The notes under the pieces were generated by a model. The model was not told where the DNA came from, ran no database searches, and saw only the letters and a list, made by a program, of their open reading frames with translations. DNA of 64,000 nucleotides, from NCBI GenBank assembly GCA_023435305.1, contig JAEYRV010000027.1, positions 1 through 64,000 on the forward strand, given 5' to 3'. How positions within the stretch are numbered: the stretch's first letter is position 1; the number at the start of each line of letters is the position of its first letter. Positions 43,271-52,964 of the stretch are shown here, piece by piece. Made by a program: the position numbers and the translations under genes. This DNA is from Bacillota bacterium (GTDB taxonomy: Bacteria > Bacillota > Clostridia > Acetivibrionales > DTU013).

Positions 43271-44368
43271 TCAAACTACTCTTTCGATGGAATATTTGGG
43301 CTTTGCGAATATCATACGGCCCGCAGCCGTCTGCAGTATGCTTGTGACCGTTACGTTAAGGCTCTCTCCGATGTGCCTGCGGCCGCCGTCGATCACGATC
43401 ATCGTGCCGTCATCCAGATAAGCCACGCCCTGGCCGGTCTCCTTGCCATCCTTGATGACCTGGACGGTTATCTCCTCACCCGGCAGCGCGATCGGCTTGA
43501 GCGCATTTGCCAGTTCATTTATATTCAGTACTGACACTCCCTGGAAGTTAGCTACCTTGTTAAGGTTGAAATCTATGGTCAGGACCTTGCCGCCAAGCCT
43601 CTGCGCCATCTTCAGCAGAGCGCTGTCCACCTCCGAATCCGAATGCACTGTCTCATTTTCGATCCTCGTAGGGAACTTGAGATCCTTCTGTATCATATTC
43701 AGGACATCAAGCCCGCGCCTTCCCCTGTTCCTCTTCAATGGATCCTGGGAATCTGCGATATGTCTGAGTTCATCGAGCACAAAGCTTGGTACGACAAGCT
43801 CGCCCTCTATAAAACCGCTCCTGCATATATCGACTATGCGTCCGTCAATTATTACGCTCGTATCCAATATCTTTGGCTCGGCACATTTCATTTCCGTTCC
43901 TGCGCCATCCGAAGACTTTCCTTTTATAGTGCTGAAAAGGTTTTCATTCTTCTTTCCGACTGCTATGGCAATACCCAGACAGCTGAAAAGGATATTTGCG
44001 GCAATTGAAACAGGCGTGCCAATGATCTCGATATCCTTGATCGGTATGGTAACAAGATTCGCAATGACGAGTCCGACAATCAGACCGATCGAACTGATGG
44101 TGAGCTCATAAAGAGTCAGCTTCTGAATGAGAAGCTCCATCCTGTCGAGTGTATCCATAACTATTTCGATCAATTTATTGCTGCCCATGTAGAAAATAAC
44201 GGCAAGAGCAACGGCTACAACCAGAAAAATCAAGGTTTTAAGCTCAGGGTTCATATCCGTGAGCTGATAAATGAAAAAAGTCCTTGTAATCGTAATACCT
44301 GTGATACAGCCCACTGCCGCAAAAGAGAATTTAATAATATTGTTCAGCACATTATCTAACTCCCTCAT
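43271..44368 (-). CDS. PIN and TRAM domain membrane protein (YacL-like)
   Basis: The 365-residue protein has four membrane segments in the first 140 residues, then a PIN nuclease-like domain (about 165-290, KILDTSVIIDGRIVDI with the acidic residues) and a TRAM domain (about 295-365). Members of this family, found next to ispD in Firmicutes, are probably RNA-binding or ribonuclease proteins. The ATG at 44368 starts 21 nt after the carD stop. No strong ribosome site is visible there. Confidence 0.9.
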   Translation of the reverse strand: MRELDNVLNNIIKFSFAAVGCITGITITRTFFIYQLTDMNPELKTLIFLVVAVALAVIFYMGSNKLIEIVMDTLDRMELLIQKLTLYELTISSIGLIVGLVIANLVTIPIKDIEIIGTPVSIAANILFSCLGIAIAVGKKNENLFSTIKGKSSDGAGTEMKCAEPKILDTSVIIDGRIVDICRSGFIEGELVVPSFVLDELRHIADSQDPLKRNRGRRGLDVLNMIQKDLKFPTRIENETVHSDSEVDSALLKMAQRLGGKVLTIDFNLNKVANFQGVSVLNINELANALKPIALPGEEITVQVIKDGKETGQGVAYLDDGTMIVIDGGRRHIGESLNVTVTSILQTAAGRMIFAKPKYSIERVV

Positions 44369-44388
44369 CAATAATAGTTTCAGCTATA

Positions 44389-44868
44389 CTAGAAGCTCAA
44401 AAAATCATTTATTGCCGTTTCTATTTCCAACTGCTCGGAATCCTCTGCCAGCACCAGTTCACTTATAAGTATCTGTCTGGCGCTGTTCAGCATTTTCTTC
44501 TCACCGGTGGAAAGTCCCTTTTCCCTGTCTCTTTTCATGAGTATCCTGACCACGTCGGCAACCTCATATATGTTTCCGCTTCTTATCTTGGTCATATTTT
44601 CACGGTAGCGCTTGTTCCAGTTGTTCGTGACATTCACGCTGTGATCCTGCAGTATTTCATATACCTTGTCCACGTCGCGGCTTCCTATGACCTCTCTGAT
44701 TCCTATACCATCGACATTTCCGGTAGGTATCATCACCTTCATATCCCCTACAGGCATTTTGAGCACATAATAATCCTGCTTGCAGCCAAGTATCTCTCTC
44801 TCTTCTATTGATTCGATTACCCCGGCTCCATGCATCGGGTAGACGATCTTATCACCAATGCTATACAT
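44389..44868 (-). CDS. CarD family transcriptional regulator
   Basis: The 159-residue protein has the CarD N-terminal RNA polymerase-interacting domain (GDKIVYPMHGAGVIESIEE at residues 5-23) and a C-terminal helical DNA-binding part (YRENMTKIRSGNIYEVADVVRIL). CarD binds the RNA polymerase beta subunit and helps open promoters, rRNA promoters in particular. A GGAGG site precedes the ATG and a perfect promoter lies about 180 nt upstream. It is cotranscribed with the PIN-TRAM gene. Confidence 0.95.
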   Translation of the reverse strand: MYSIGDKIVYPMHGAGVIESIEEREILGCKQDYYVLKMPVGDMKVMIPTGNVDGIGIREVIGSRDVDKVYEILQDHSVNVTNNWNKRYRENMTKIRSGNIYEVADVVRILMKRDREKGLSTGEKKMLNSARQILISELVLAEDSEQLEIETAINDFLSF

Positions 44869-45050
44869 AACAAATCCTCCAAATGAATAAAAGTAATAAC
44901 CCTCTCATCTGTGATTTGTCTTTAGTTGGATATCGTCCGGCGAATAAAAAGAAAATTTTCGTCAGAAACGATCTTTGAATTCTGATAATGCATTCCAAAA
45001 TATCAGCAAACGGGAAGTTTTTTAGTAATCTGTATTGACTCACAGTATTC

Positions 45051-45079
45051 AGTATACTACATTGCTCAGTTAATGTCAA
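45051..45079 (-). promoter_or_regulatory. carD promoter
   Basis: TTGACA (45074-45079), 17-nt spacer, TATACT (45051-45056), minus strand. The leader to carD is about 175 nt with no recognised element. Confidence 0.85.
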
Positions 45080-45187
45080 AGTAAACCATACCGCCACGGC
45101 ATCAGCACCTTCCGCCTGCTGTCAGCCCTTTCACAGCAGGAAATCATCATCCCGGGGAATTTCTTTTCAACGATGCGTCATACGGCA

Positions 45188-45217
45188 TTGACAAGAAGTT
45201 GTCCAAACATCTATAAT
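45188..45217 (+). promoter_or_regulatory. Promoter of the gene at 45349
   Basis: TTGACA (45188-45193), 18-nt spacer, TATAAT (45212-45217). Confidence 0.75.
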
Positions 45218-45348
45218 AAAAACAGGCTGATACATTTTTAAGTATTCTATTCCAATATATAGTGTACTGCAGTACGTAATTATTACCTGATTATGTATTT
45301 GTTTTATGCCATATTGGAAAATGAGCGCATCAGGAGAGTGAACACACA

Positions 45349-45744
45349 ATGAAGGATATGCTGATCGATGAATTCCAGTACACGGTGCAGGAGCTGCTTT
45401 TCAGAAACAAAAGCATAATTGATTCCATTACAAAATATCAGGATTCCAACGCCAGGGTCAATCGGGCAATAGTCAAGGCCGTCACTCAGTGCGGATGCAT
45501 AAAGATAGATGCCAAAAAGCAGAAAATGCCTGAGGATGGCGGTTATGAGGAAATACGAAAGGCAATGGACACTCATGTGGAAGGTCATCTGTGCGAGAGC
45601 TGCAGGGATCAGATCGAAAAGGAGCTTGGCAAAAACCTGTACTACATCGCATCCATATGCAATACCCTGGATCTTAACCTGTACGATATCATGATAAAAG
45701 AACAGGAAAGAGTCAAAATGCTGGGACAATACAGTCTGGAATAA
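45349..45744 (+). CDS. Conserved clostridial protein of unknown function
   Basis: The 131-residue soluble protein is mostly helical (LIDEFQYTVQELLFRNKSIIDSITKYQDSNARVNRAIVKAV in pieces) with two Cys groups (TQCGCIKI and CESCRDQ) that could bind a metal or an iron-sulfur group, then ALC-like CNTLDLNLYDIMIKEQ. I have seen similar proteins in Clostridia next to carD, sometimes annotated as DUF1573-containing, but I am not sure of the family. AGGAG precedes the ATG, and a terminator follows. Confidence 0.8.
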   Translation: MKDMLIDEFQYTVQELLFRNKSIIDSITKYQDSNARVNRAIVKAVTQCGCIKIDAKKQKMPEDGGYEEIRKAMDTHVEGHLCESCRDQIEKELGKNLYYIASICNTLDLNLYDIMIKEQERVKMLGQYSLE

Positions 45745-45774
45745 AAACCGTATCCATAAAAACCGTACGTTTTC

Positions 45775-45803
45775 AAACCGTTCCTCGGAACGGTTTTATT
45801 TTT
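45775..45803 (+). terminator. Terminator after the gene at 45349
   Basis: AAACCGTTCC / GGAACGGTTT (45775-45796) with a two-base loop, then TATTTTT. Confidence 0.88.
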
Positions 45804-45982
45804 GCCGTTAATCTCCCCATCACCCATATTGCTCGCTCTCACAGCAGTGGACAAAAGTCATCACATTTAGTGACTTTTGCACCGCATTTTAGTGACGCCG
45901 TCACTGTCAATATATTACATATTGTTATATTATTTTACTTGTATTGACCCCGCCATCTGCTATTTAGAGGAGACTTATAACT

Positions 45983-46319
45983 ATGATGAGGAAAATCATC
46001 AGGCTTATCTTTTTTACTGCCCTGATAATAAGCTTTATCATCCAGACAGCGCATGCCCTCGATCAGCAGGATATCCGTCCGGAAGGCGCAGCAGCTGATT
46101 ATAGAAGAATAGATCTTTATTGGGATGCTCCGGGTACAGCTTCGACCAGTGCTGAACTTGTCGGAAAATATGAAGTATATAAAGACGGTCAGCTGTTCAA
46201 ACAATACGAGCAGGAATATAAAAATCAGAAGCATTGGCAGACTCTCCCCCGCAGGCACTACTACAAGAGCTGAAATGGCACAGATACTATACAATCTGCT
46301 GTCGGATAATTTCGATTAA
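45983..46319 (+). pseudogene. Truncated SLH-protein gene
   Basis: The frame at 45983 encodes a signal peptide (RLIFFTALIISFIIQTAHA) and the start of an FN3-like domain (RRIDLYWDAPGTAST), then stops at 46273 without further domains. From about 46229 a shifted frame (+1) reads SIGRLSPAGTTTRAEMAQILYNLLSDNFD and stops at 46319. This is the last half of an SLH repeat and closely matches the C terminus of the SLH protein just downstream (GKLSPADNADRAQMVQMLYNLLSK). I read it as an SLH protein that lost its middle by deletion with a frameshift. Confidence 0.75.
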
Positions 46320-46377
46320 AGTGATTTACTGCATTTTCAATATTGAATTTCGATTATGCCAACAAGGAGTTAAGAAG

Positions 46378-49300
46378 ATGAATAATATCAAGAAGAAATT
46401 ATGCCTGTTTTTACCATTACTTTTACTCATTACCCTGATTTCGCCTATAAGCTTTACACATGCTGCAGTCACAAATGTTAACGGATTCTTCCGGGAGGGA
46501 CAGACCTTTCTGACCTGGCAGGAAGACTCCGGGCTGACCGGGGAAAAGTACAGGATTTACAGGCATACTGCACCTATTACTTCATCAAACCTTGACTCTG
46601 CTCAGTTGGTAGCAGAGGTGGAAGAGGATTCGGGACGCTTCCGTGAAATGTATGACATGGATGGAAATCTCCTTTCATCCGACTCAGCAAATATAATAGC
46701 TCGTTTTGTCATAGAGGATATGGGCCCTCAGCTGGTCAGTGGAACGGGGTTGTTTGTGTACACGGTAAAAGAGACCGCTTCCCGGCAGTCCTATTATGCA
46801 GTTACCGTTGTAGACGGAGCAAATGAGAACCGGAGCATTACTGCTTTGAATAGTACCGGCCCTATTACCGAGGTCAAACAGCAGATCGGGGCAGTCAAAT
46901 ACTGCGATACCGTATCAGAGGGACAGACCCGTGACTGGTACATCATGTGGATGGATTACGATCTCTACAAGGACAGCTATATGGGTTATGCATTTGCTGT
47001 TTCGCTTACAAGGAACAGTTTTACTAATAGTGGCTCCATGCCGTCCATTCACCTGGACGGAATCGGTACAATGAATGTGTATACAGCCTACTACTCGAAC
47101 TATGGGCAGGGAGATCTCTACAGAAACGGAGCACCGACATGGTATTTCGGATATCATAAATCCACGGCTTTTGACGGAACAGGGAGAACCGGGATGACCA
47201 TGGAAGACACTGTAGCAAATTATATACAATACAGGGTGATGCAGGCAGTTCTCTGGGCACGTTCGAAGTACAATATTACACAAAAGAAGTTCAAGGTCAT
47301 AGGAAATTCGATGGGAGCCTCCGGAGCGTATGGATTTGCACTGGCATACCCCTCGTTCGTCACATCCGTGTATTGCTGTGAAGGTCTGACTGATTACGAA
47401 AATTCAGGTATGACAGGCGGAGGGGATATTATGTGGGCCGATTCCATTCGGGGCAATTATGGTGAACCCGAACTGGAAAACCCGGTGGAACTGCTGCCGT
47501 TCAACAATCCGACATACCCTGAGCTGGACTGGTACACACAATTCAACGGAATGAACGTCTATGATTTTCGGAATGTGGCAGATTTTTTGAAGGCAAACAC
47601 AGATAAAGACTTTGGAATGATCTGCAGCGGTCATGGGTTATCGGACGGTTCTATTCAATATGAATCTCAGGGCAGGCATTTCGAGCAGTATATAAAGGAT
47701 TCACGGCATTGCTTCTCCTATCATGTCACTACGGATGGTCATGGATGGGGGACTATTGAAGGGAACAGCATGGATGAATGGATGCGCTGGGATGAAAGCC
47801 GCCCCGGTTTTTCCAATGTTCCTGCCATGCCTGTATACCGGTTCGGAGATTACGATTTTTTTGAGGAGGGCGGAAGAGGCTATCTGCTTAGTGTCTGCTG
47901 GGGAACGGCAGAGCATCCGTTTGAAGGCAGAAAAATCGAGGAAACCGAAACCTCCTGGTCGATTCCGATTTGTGTAGAAAGGCCGGGAAATACTCCGGCG
48001 GGCTGGAATGATTCTGTATTGGAATACAATGTGAATATCACTCCCAGAAACCTGCAAAGGATGCAAGTAACCAGGGGAGATGTTTTCAGCTATACAATTG
48101 AGGCATTGAATGGAACGGTACTGAGTACAGGTACGATTGTAGCAGACGAAATGAATCTGCTGCTGATCCCTCAGGTTCCGATTCGTGTTGCCGGCGTTAT
48201 TGCAAAAGTAGAGTTTGTCTCCCATGGCTCCAGTGCAGAAACCACTCCTTTGGCTCCATCCAATCTCACTGCAGTAAATACGCAAAGCACTCGTGTATAT
48301 TTAAGATGGAGCGACAACTCCGGTAATGAAACCGGCTTTGAAGTTGAGCGAAGGACCGGCTCTTCCGCATCATATCAAAAGATCCATACCACCGGAGCAA
48401 GTGAAACAACTTATACAGATAACAATCTGCAGCCATCCACCAACTATTATTACCGGGTAAGAGCCATAAACAGTGCGGGACAGTCCTCCTATTCCAATGA
48501 ATGCAGTACAACAACGCCGACGGATGACTATACAAGAATCACCGTTACTAATGTGCAGGAACTGTTGGACTCAGTTAGTATAGCAAATAACGGGAACTGT
48601 ATAGTGGAAATTGCGGACGGAACTTATTCGGGCACGGCCGAAAGGCCTCTATCTATACCAATTCGCGGCAATAACGTGATCTACAGAAGCCAATCCGGTA
48701 ACCGGGACAATGTCATACTGGATGGTAACCTGCACGGCGGTTCGATATTTGAAGTAATTGGAGACAATGTAACAATTCAGGATATATCAATCTGTGAAGC
48801 GTATTTTCATGGAATTCAAGTACATTGTGAAAGAGATTCGGATAATGCTGTGATCAAAAACATCCGGTTTTTTAATATCCGTGAACAGATGATCAAGGGA
48901 TCGGCTGATTCCAATCCGGTGTATGGTAACGATTGCCTTGTGGAGGACTGCTTGTTTGAATTTACCTCTGGCAAGTCATTGCAGTACTACACAGGGGGTA
49001 TCGATGTACATAGGGGACAGAACTGGATCGTCCGGAACAATATATTCAGAAATATACGTTATGAGCCTGATGAGTCCCTTACCGACGGAGCCATACATTT
49101 CTGGTCGGATTCATCGGGTACGATTATCGAAAACAATACCATCATCAATTGTGACAGAGGGGTCGTGCTGGGTCTCCATAACAACATCATCGACCATACG
49201 GGAGGAATAGTAAGAAACAACTTTATACACGTCACTATCGATACCGGTATTTATTTAGGAATCTGTGTGGATACCAATGTTTATAACAACACGATCTATG

Positions 49301-51465
49301 TAGATTCAAACTATCAAAGCGCAATAGAGTACAGGTACCCGCAAACAACAGGAGTACATATAGCCAATAATCTGTCGAACAGGACAATATGGTTGAGAGA
49401 AGGAGCAAGCGGCACTGTCGAAAATAATGTCGTAAATGCAGAAGAAAATTGGTTCGTAAATGCTCGTCAGGGTGACCTTCACTTGAGTTATGACGTGAGT
49501 AATGTGGTAAATAGCGGCTTGGATCTTGCAGGCATTACAACGGATATTGACGGAGAGGTACGACCATCCGGCCAGGTCGATATCGGAGCTGACGAACACA
49601 ATGGTACAATGAACCATCCCCCGGTGCTGGCAGCAATTGGTGCTAAAAGTGTTAACGCGGGAAATACTCTTTCCTTTACAGTAAGTGCAACCGACCAGGA
49701 TAATGCAACGACGCTGAACTATTCAGCAGCCATATCACCAGCAGGCGCTTTGCCGCAGGGTGCCAGCTTCAACGCAGCAACCCGGACATTCAGCTGGACC
49801 CCAACCAACAGTCAGACAGGAAGCCATACCATCCGCTTTACAGTGAGTGATGGGGAGTTGACAGATTATGAAGATGTGGTCATTACTGTGAATGCCTCAG
49901 TACCACCAGTGAACAATACAACGGTAACCTTTCATAGAAATGGCGGCGACACAGAGGCGAACCCGACAATCAAAACAGTTACAGCAGGACAAGCCGTGGG
50001 TTCTCTTCCAACTGCACCTACAAGATCAGGCTATACCTTCAAAGGCTGGAATACAGCTGCGAACGGAAATGGCACAGCCCTTACTGCACAAACAGTCGTA
50101 AATTCAAATATAACCGTGTACGCCCAGTGGCAGGCTAATGCTACCGGCGATAGCGGTGGTAACGGCGGTAATGGCGGTAATGATGGTAGCGGCAACCCGC
50201 TCCCGATTGTAATTCCACCACTAACTGTGACCCCTCCCCCAGCCATAACTCCAGCCCCGACGGCAACATCCAACAACGCCGCTGTTTCGGGGCATGATGA
50301 CATCAAAAATCTCACCGGTAATGTTGACGATGCTTCCAAAAGATACTCGATTGATCTGAATGAAGCACAGGCCAAATCACTGTTCCGGAACATGAATAAC
50401 ACAACCATCAATATCCCGGCGATACCGGGTGTAAATGCCTATACACTGAAATTACCCGTAGTATCTCTACAGGAAACCACAAAAAGAGACTCTATGACCA
50501 TCCTCACTGAGGCAGGACAGATTACTATTCCGAATGACCTACTCTCAGGACTCAAGATATCAGGAAGTACTGCTTCAATAACCATACGTGCCGGTGACAA
50601 AACTCAGCTAGGGTCACAGGCTAAATCACTTATAGGGGACAGTCCTCTCATTCAGATCAGTCTTTCCGTTGACGGAAAAGAAATATCCGGTAACATTCCT
50701 ACCCCTATAACTGTATCCATCCCCTATACTCCTTCCGCTGAAGAGCTGAAGAACCCTGAGAGTATTGTTATTTGGGCGTTGGATCAAAACGGAAAGGCAA
50801 CAGTCGTTCCAAATGGTCAGTATGATGCGCTCACCAAAACTGTTACCTTTAAAACAAGCAGTTTCGGGCAATATGCAGTAGGTTCGAACATAACAGTCTT
50901 CAATGATGTGCCTGCCTCAGCATGGTATGCAAAGGCTGTCAGGTTCGCGGCAGCCAGGGGCATAGCCTCGGGTACCGGAAACAATAAATTTGATCCTGAC
51001 GGGCAGCTTACCAGATCACAGGTACTGGTGATGATCATGCGGGCTTATGGCATAGCTCCCGACAGCAACACCCCCGATAACTTCAAGGATGCCGGAAACA
51101 CCTGGTATACGGGTTACCTGGCCGCAGCCAAAAAGCTTGGCATCACCAAAGGTATCGGCAACAATATGTTTGCCCCGGATAATACTATTACCAGACAGGA
51201 AATGTGCGCTTTGCTGTACAACGCGCTGAAGCTTATGGGAGAACTTCCTGAAGGGAGTTCAGGTGCGGGCTCAGGCACAACCCAAAGTGCGAAATCCCTT
51301 AAGGGATTCACCGATACGAATCAGGTTGCTGATTGGGCAAAAGATGCTATGACAGCACTGATAGAAACGGGAACCATAAATGGCAGCAACGGAAAACTTT
51401 CGCCGGCAGATAATGCAGACAGAGCTCAAATGGTCCAGATGCTGTATAACCTGCTGTCTAAATAA
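46378..51465 (+). CDS. Giant multidomain SLH protein: esterase-like, FN3, beta-helix, Ig, InlB-B repeat
   Basis: The 1695-residue secreted protein starts at the ATG at 46378, with GGAG upstream and a signal peptide ending FTHA. Domains in order: an FN3-like start, an alpha/beta-hydrolase with nucleophile motif GNSMGASG (about residue 309), an FN3 (about 623-718), a right-handed parallel beta-helix (about 718-1075, DIGADEHNG at its end), a cadherin/Ig-like domain (about 1078-1178), one InlB-type B repeat (about 1180-1255, TVTFHRNGGDTE and YAQW), a Gly/Pro linker, an unrecognised domain (about 1305-1505), and three SLH domains to the C terminus. It may bind the cell wall while hydrolysing a polysaccharide or ester. 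Repeat copies encode AGQSSYS and IGDSPL. Confidence 0.9.
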   Translation: MNNIKKKLCLFLPLLLLITLISPISFTHAAVTNVNGFFREGQTFLTWQEDSGLTGEKYRIYRHTAPITSSNLDSAQLVAEVEEDSGRFREMYDMDGNLLSSDSANIIARFVIEDMGPQLVSGTGLFVYTVKETASRQSYYAVTVVDGANENRSITALNSTGPITEVKQQIGAVKYCDTVSEGQTRDWYIMWMDYDLYKDSYMGYAFAVSLTRNSFTNSGSMPSIHLDGIGTMNVYTAYYSNYGQGDLYRNGAPTWYFGYHKSTAFDGTGRTGMTMEDTVANYIQYRVMQAVLWARSKYNITQKKFKVIGNSMGASGAYGFALAYPSFVTSVYCCEGLTDYENSGMTGGGDIMWADSIRGNYGEPELENPVELLPFNNPTYPELDWYTQFNGMNVYDFRNVADFLKANTDKDFGMICSGHGLSDGSIQYESQGRHFEQYIKDSRHCFSYHVTTDGHGWGTIEGNSMDEWMRWDESRPGFSNVPAMPVYRFGDYDFFEEGGRGYLLSVCWGTAEHPFEGRKIEETETSWSIPICVERPGNTPAGWNDSVLEYNVNITPRNLQRMQVTRGDVFSYTIEALNGTVLSTGTIVADEMNLLLIPQVPIRVAGVIAKVEFVSHGSSAETTPLAPSNLTAVNTQSTRVYLRWSDNSGNETGFEVERRTGSSASYQKIHTTGASETTYTDNNLQPSTNYYYRVRAINSAGQSSYSNECSTTTPTDDYTRITVTNVQELLDSVSIANNGNCIVEIADGTYSGTAERPLSIPIRGNNVIYRSQSGNRDNVILDGNLHGGSIFEVIGDNVTIQDISICEAYFHGIQVHCERDSDNAVIKNIRFFNIREQMIKGSADSNPVYGNDCLVEDCLFEFTSGKSLQYYTGGIDVHRGQNWIVRNNIFRNIRYEPDESLTDGAIHFWSDSSGTIIENNTIINCDRGVVLGLHNNIIDHTGGIVRNNFIHVTIDTGIYLGICVDTNVYNNTIYVDSNYQSAIEYRYPQTTGVHIANNLSNRTIWLREGASGTVENNVVNAEENWFVNARQGDLHLSYDVSNVVNSGLDLAGITTDIDGEVRPSGQVDIGADEHNGTMNHPPVLAAIGAKSVNAGNTLSFTVSATDQDNATTLNYSAAISPAGALPQGASFNAATRTFSWTPTNSQTGSHTIRFTVSDGELTDYEDVVITVNASVPPVNNTTVTFHRNGGDTEANPTIKTVTAGQAVGSLPTAPTRSGYTFKGWNTAANGNGTALTAQTVVNSNITVYAQWQANATGDSGGNGGNGGNDGSGNPLPIVIPPLTVTPPPAITPAPTATSNNAAVSGHDDIKNLTGNVDDASKRYSIDLNEAQAKSLFRNMNNTTINIPAIPGVNAYTLKLPVVSLQETTKRDSMTILTEAGQITIPNDLLSGLKISGSTASITIRAGDKTQLGSQAKSLIGDSPLIQISLSVDGKEISGNIPTPITVSIPYTPSAEELKNPESIVIWALDQNGKATVVPNGQYDALTKTVTFKTSSFGQYAVGSNITVFNDVPASAWYAKAVRFAAARGIASGTGNNKFDPDGQLTRSQVLVMIMRAYGIAPDSNTPDNFKDAGNTWYTGYLAAAKKLGITKGIGNNMFAPDNTITRQEMCALLYNALKLMGELPEGSSGAGSGTTQSAKSLKGFTDTNQVADWAKDAMTALIETGTINGSNGKLSPADNADRAQMVQMLYNLLSK

Positions 51466-51505
51466 AACGGACATAAACCCCGAACTCAAGATCAATATAC
51501 ATGGG

Positions 51506-51555
51506 AAGGAGTCCAAATTCTCGCTGAAACAGCTAATTTGGACTCCTTCTTTAAT
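51506..51555. terminator. Bidirectional terminator between the SLH gene and radA
   Basis: A 14-bp perfect stem (AAGGAGTCCAAATT, 51506-51519; AATTTGGACTCCTT, 51535-51548) with a 15-nt loop, followed by CTTTAAT. The genes converge here. Confidence 0.85.
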
Positions 51556-51582
51556 GAGAATATGATTCAAAAACCATCTCAG

Positions 51583-52947
51583 TTACTCGAATAGTACGTC
51601 CAACGCTTCCTGTACATTCGAAACCGGAATTATTTTAAAGCCGTCATCCACCTTCACCTGCGCTGCCAGCTTCATGTTGCCCTCGGGTATCACAACGCTC
51701 CTGAAGCCAAGTCTCATGGCTTCCGATATCCTTTTATCTATCTGGCTGACTGCCCGCACTTCACCTGTCAGGCCTATTTCCCCCATGAGAACACAGTCGC
51801 CGGTCACAGGCACATTTTTGAAGCTGGAAGCGACGGCGGCAGCAACTCCCAGATCACATGCGGTTTCATCCAGTTTGATGCCACCTACCACATTCAAATA
51901 CGCATCGACATTGTAAAGCTGCAGTCCCACCCTCTTTTCCAACACTGCCATAAGCATTGTGAGCCTGTTGTAGTCTATACCGGTGGCCATCCTTCGCGGG
52001 ATCCCGAAACTTGTGGCGCATACAAGGGACTGAATTTCTATGAGCATTGGCCTGGTGCCCTCAAGACTGGACACCACAACTGATCCGGGCACATTTCCCG
52101 ATCTTCCCGACAGCATCATCTCAGATGGATTCGATATTTCTGCAAGGCCTGTGTCCCTCATTTCAAAAACACCGATCTCATTAGTCGAGCCAAACCTGTT
52201 CTTGACTGCCCGCAAGATCCTGAAGCTCATATGCCTGTCGCCCTCAAAATAAAGGACCGTATCCACCATGTGTTCCAATACCCTTGGGCCTGCGATAGCT
52301 CCTTCCTTGGTAACATGTCCGACAATCATCACGGTTATACCGCTTCCCTTGGCAAGCTTCATAAGCGCGGAGGTGACCTCCCTTACCTGACTTACGCTGC
52401 CCGGAGCGGAAGTTATCGTATCAGTATGCATAGTCTGGATGGAATCGATGATCACGAGGCCCGGCTTCTCTGCCTCGACCAGCGCCGCAACCGTCTCATA
52501 GCCTGACGCAGACACGATATAAACGCCGCTTCCTTTTACATTCAGCCTGTCAGCCCTCAGCTTGATCTGCCCGACTGATTCCTCTCCGGACACATATAAT
52601 ATTTTCATATCCTTTTTTATAGTATTGCATATCTGGAGGAGCAGCGTAGATTTGCCAATACCCGGGTCGCCGCCAACCAGTATGAGCGAACCTCTGACTA
52701 TGCCTCCGCCCAGGACCCGGTCAAGCTCCTTCATGCCTGTAAGGCTGCGCTCCTGGCTGTCGATCACTATTTCATCGAGACTTACAGGTCTGGCCCCACT
52801 GTCCTGCGATGAGGCCGCCTTCACATCGACGGATTGGCGTTCTTCTACAAAAGTGTTCCACTGCATGCAGGCAGGGCATTTTCCTAACCATCCGGAAGAC
52901 TCATAACCGCATTCCTGACATACAAATATCGTTTTACTCTTTGCCAT
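51583..52947 (-). CDS. radA: DNA repair protein RadA
   Basis: The 454-residue protein has a zinc finger (CQECGYESSGWLGKCPAC, residues 10-27), a RecA-like core with Walker A GGDPGIGKSTLLL (about 91-103), the RadA-specific KNRFG (about 251-255), and a Lon-like C-terminal domain (from about 290). It helps branch migration in recombination. AAGGAGGG precedes the ATG. In most Firmicutes radA lies directly after clpC and before disA. Here two carbohydrate genes separate it from clpC, and disA is not seen. Confidence 0.96.
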   Translation of the reverse strand: MAKSKTIFVCQECGYESSGWLGKCPACMQWNTFVEERQSVDVKAASSQDSGARPVSLDEIVIDSQERSLTGMKELDRVLGGGIVRGSLILVGGDPGIGKSTLLLQICNTIKKDMKILYVSGEESVGQIKLRADRLNVKGSGVYIVSASGYETVAALVEAEKPGLVIIDSIQTMHTDTITSAPGSVSQVREVTSALMKLAKGSGITVMIVGHVTKEGAIAGPRVLEHMVDTVLYFEGDRHMSFRILRAVKNRFGSTNEIGVFEMRDTGLAEISNPSEMMLSGRSGNVPGSVVVSSLEGTRPMLIEIQSLVCATSFGIPRRMATGIDYNRLTMLMAVLEKRVGLQLYNVDAYLNVVGGIKLDETACDLGVAAAVASSFKNVPVTGDCVLMGEIGLTGEVRAVSQIDKRISEAMRLGFRSVVIPEGNMKLAAQVKVDDGFKIIPVSNVQEALDVLFE

Positions 52948-52964
52948 AGACCCTCCTTAAAACC

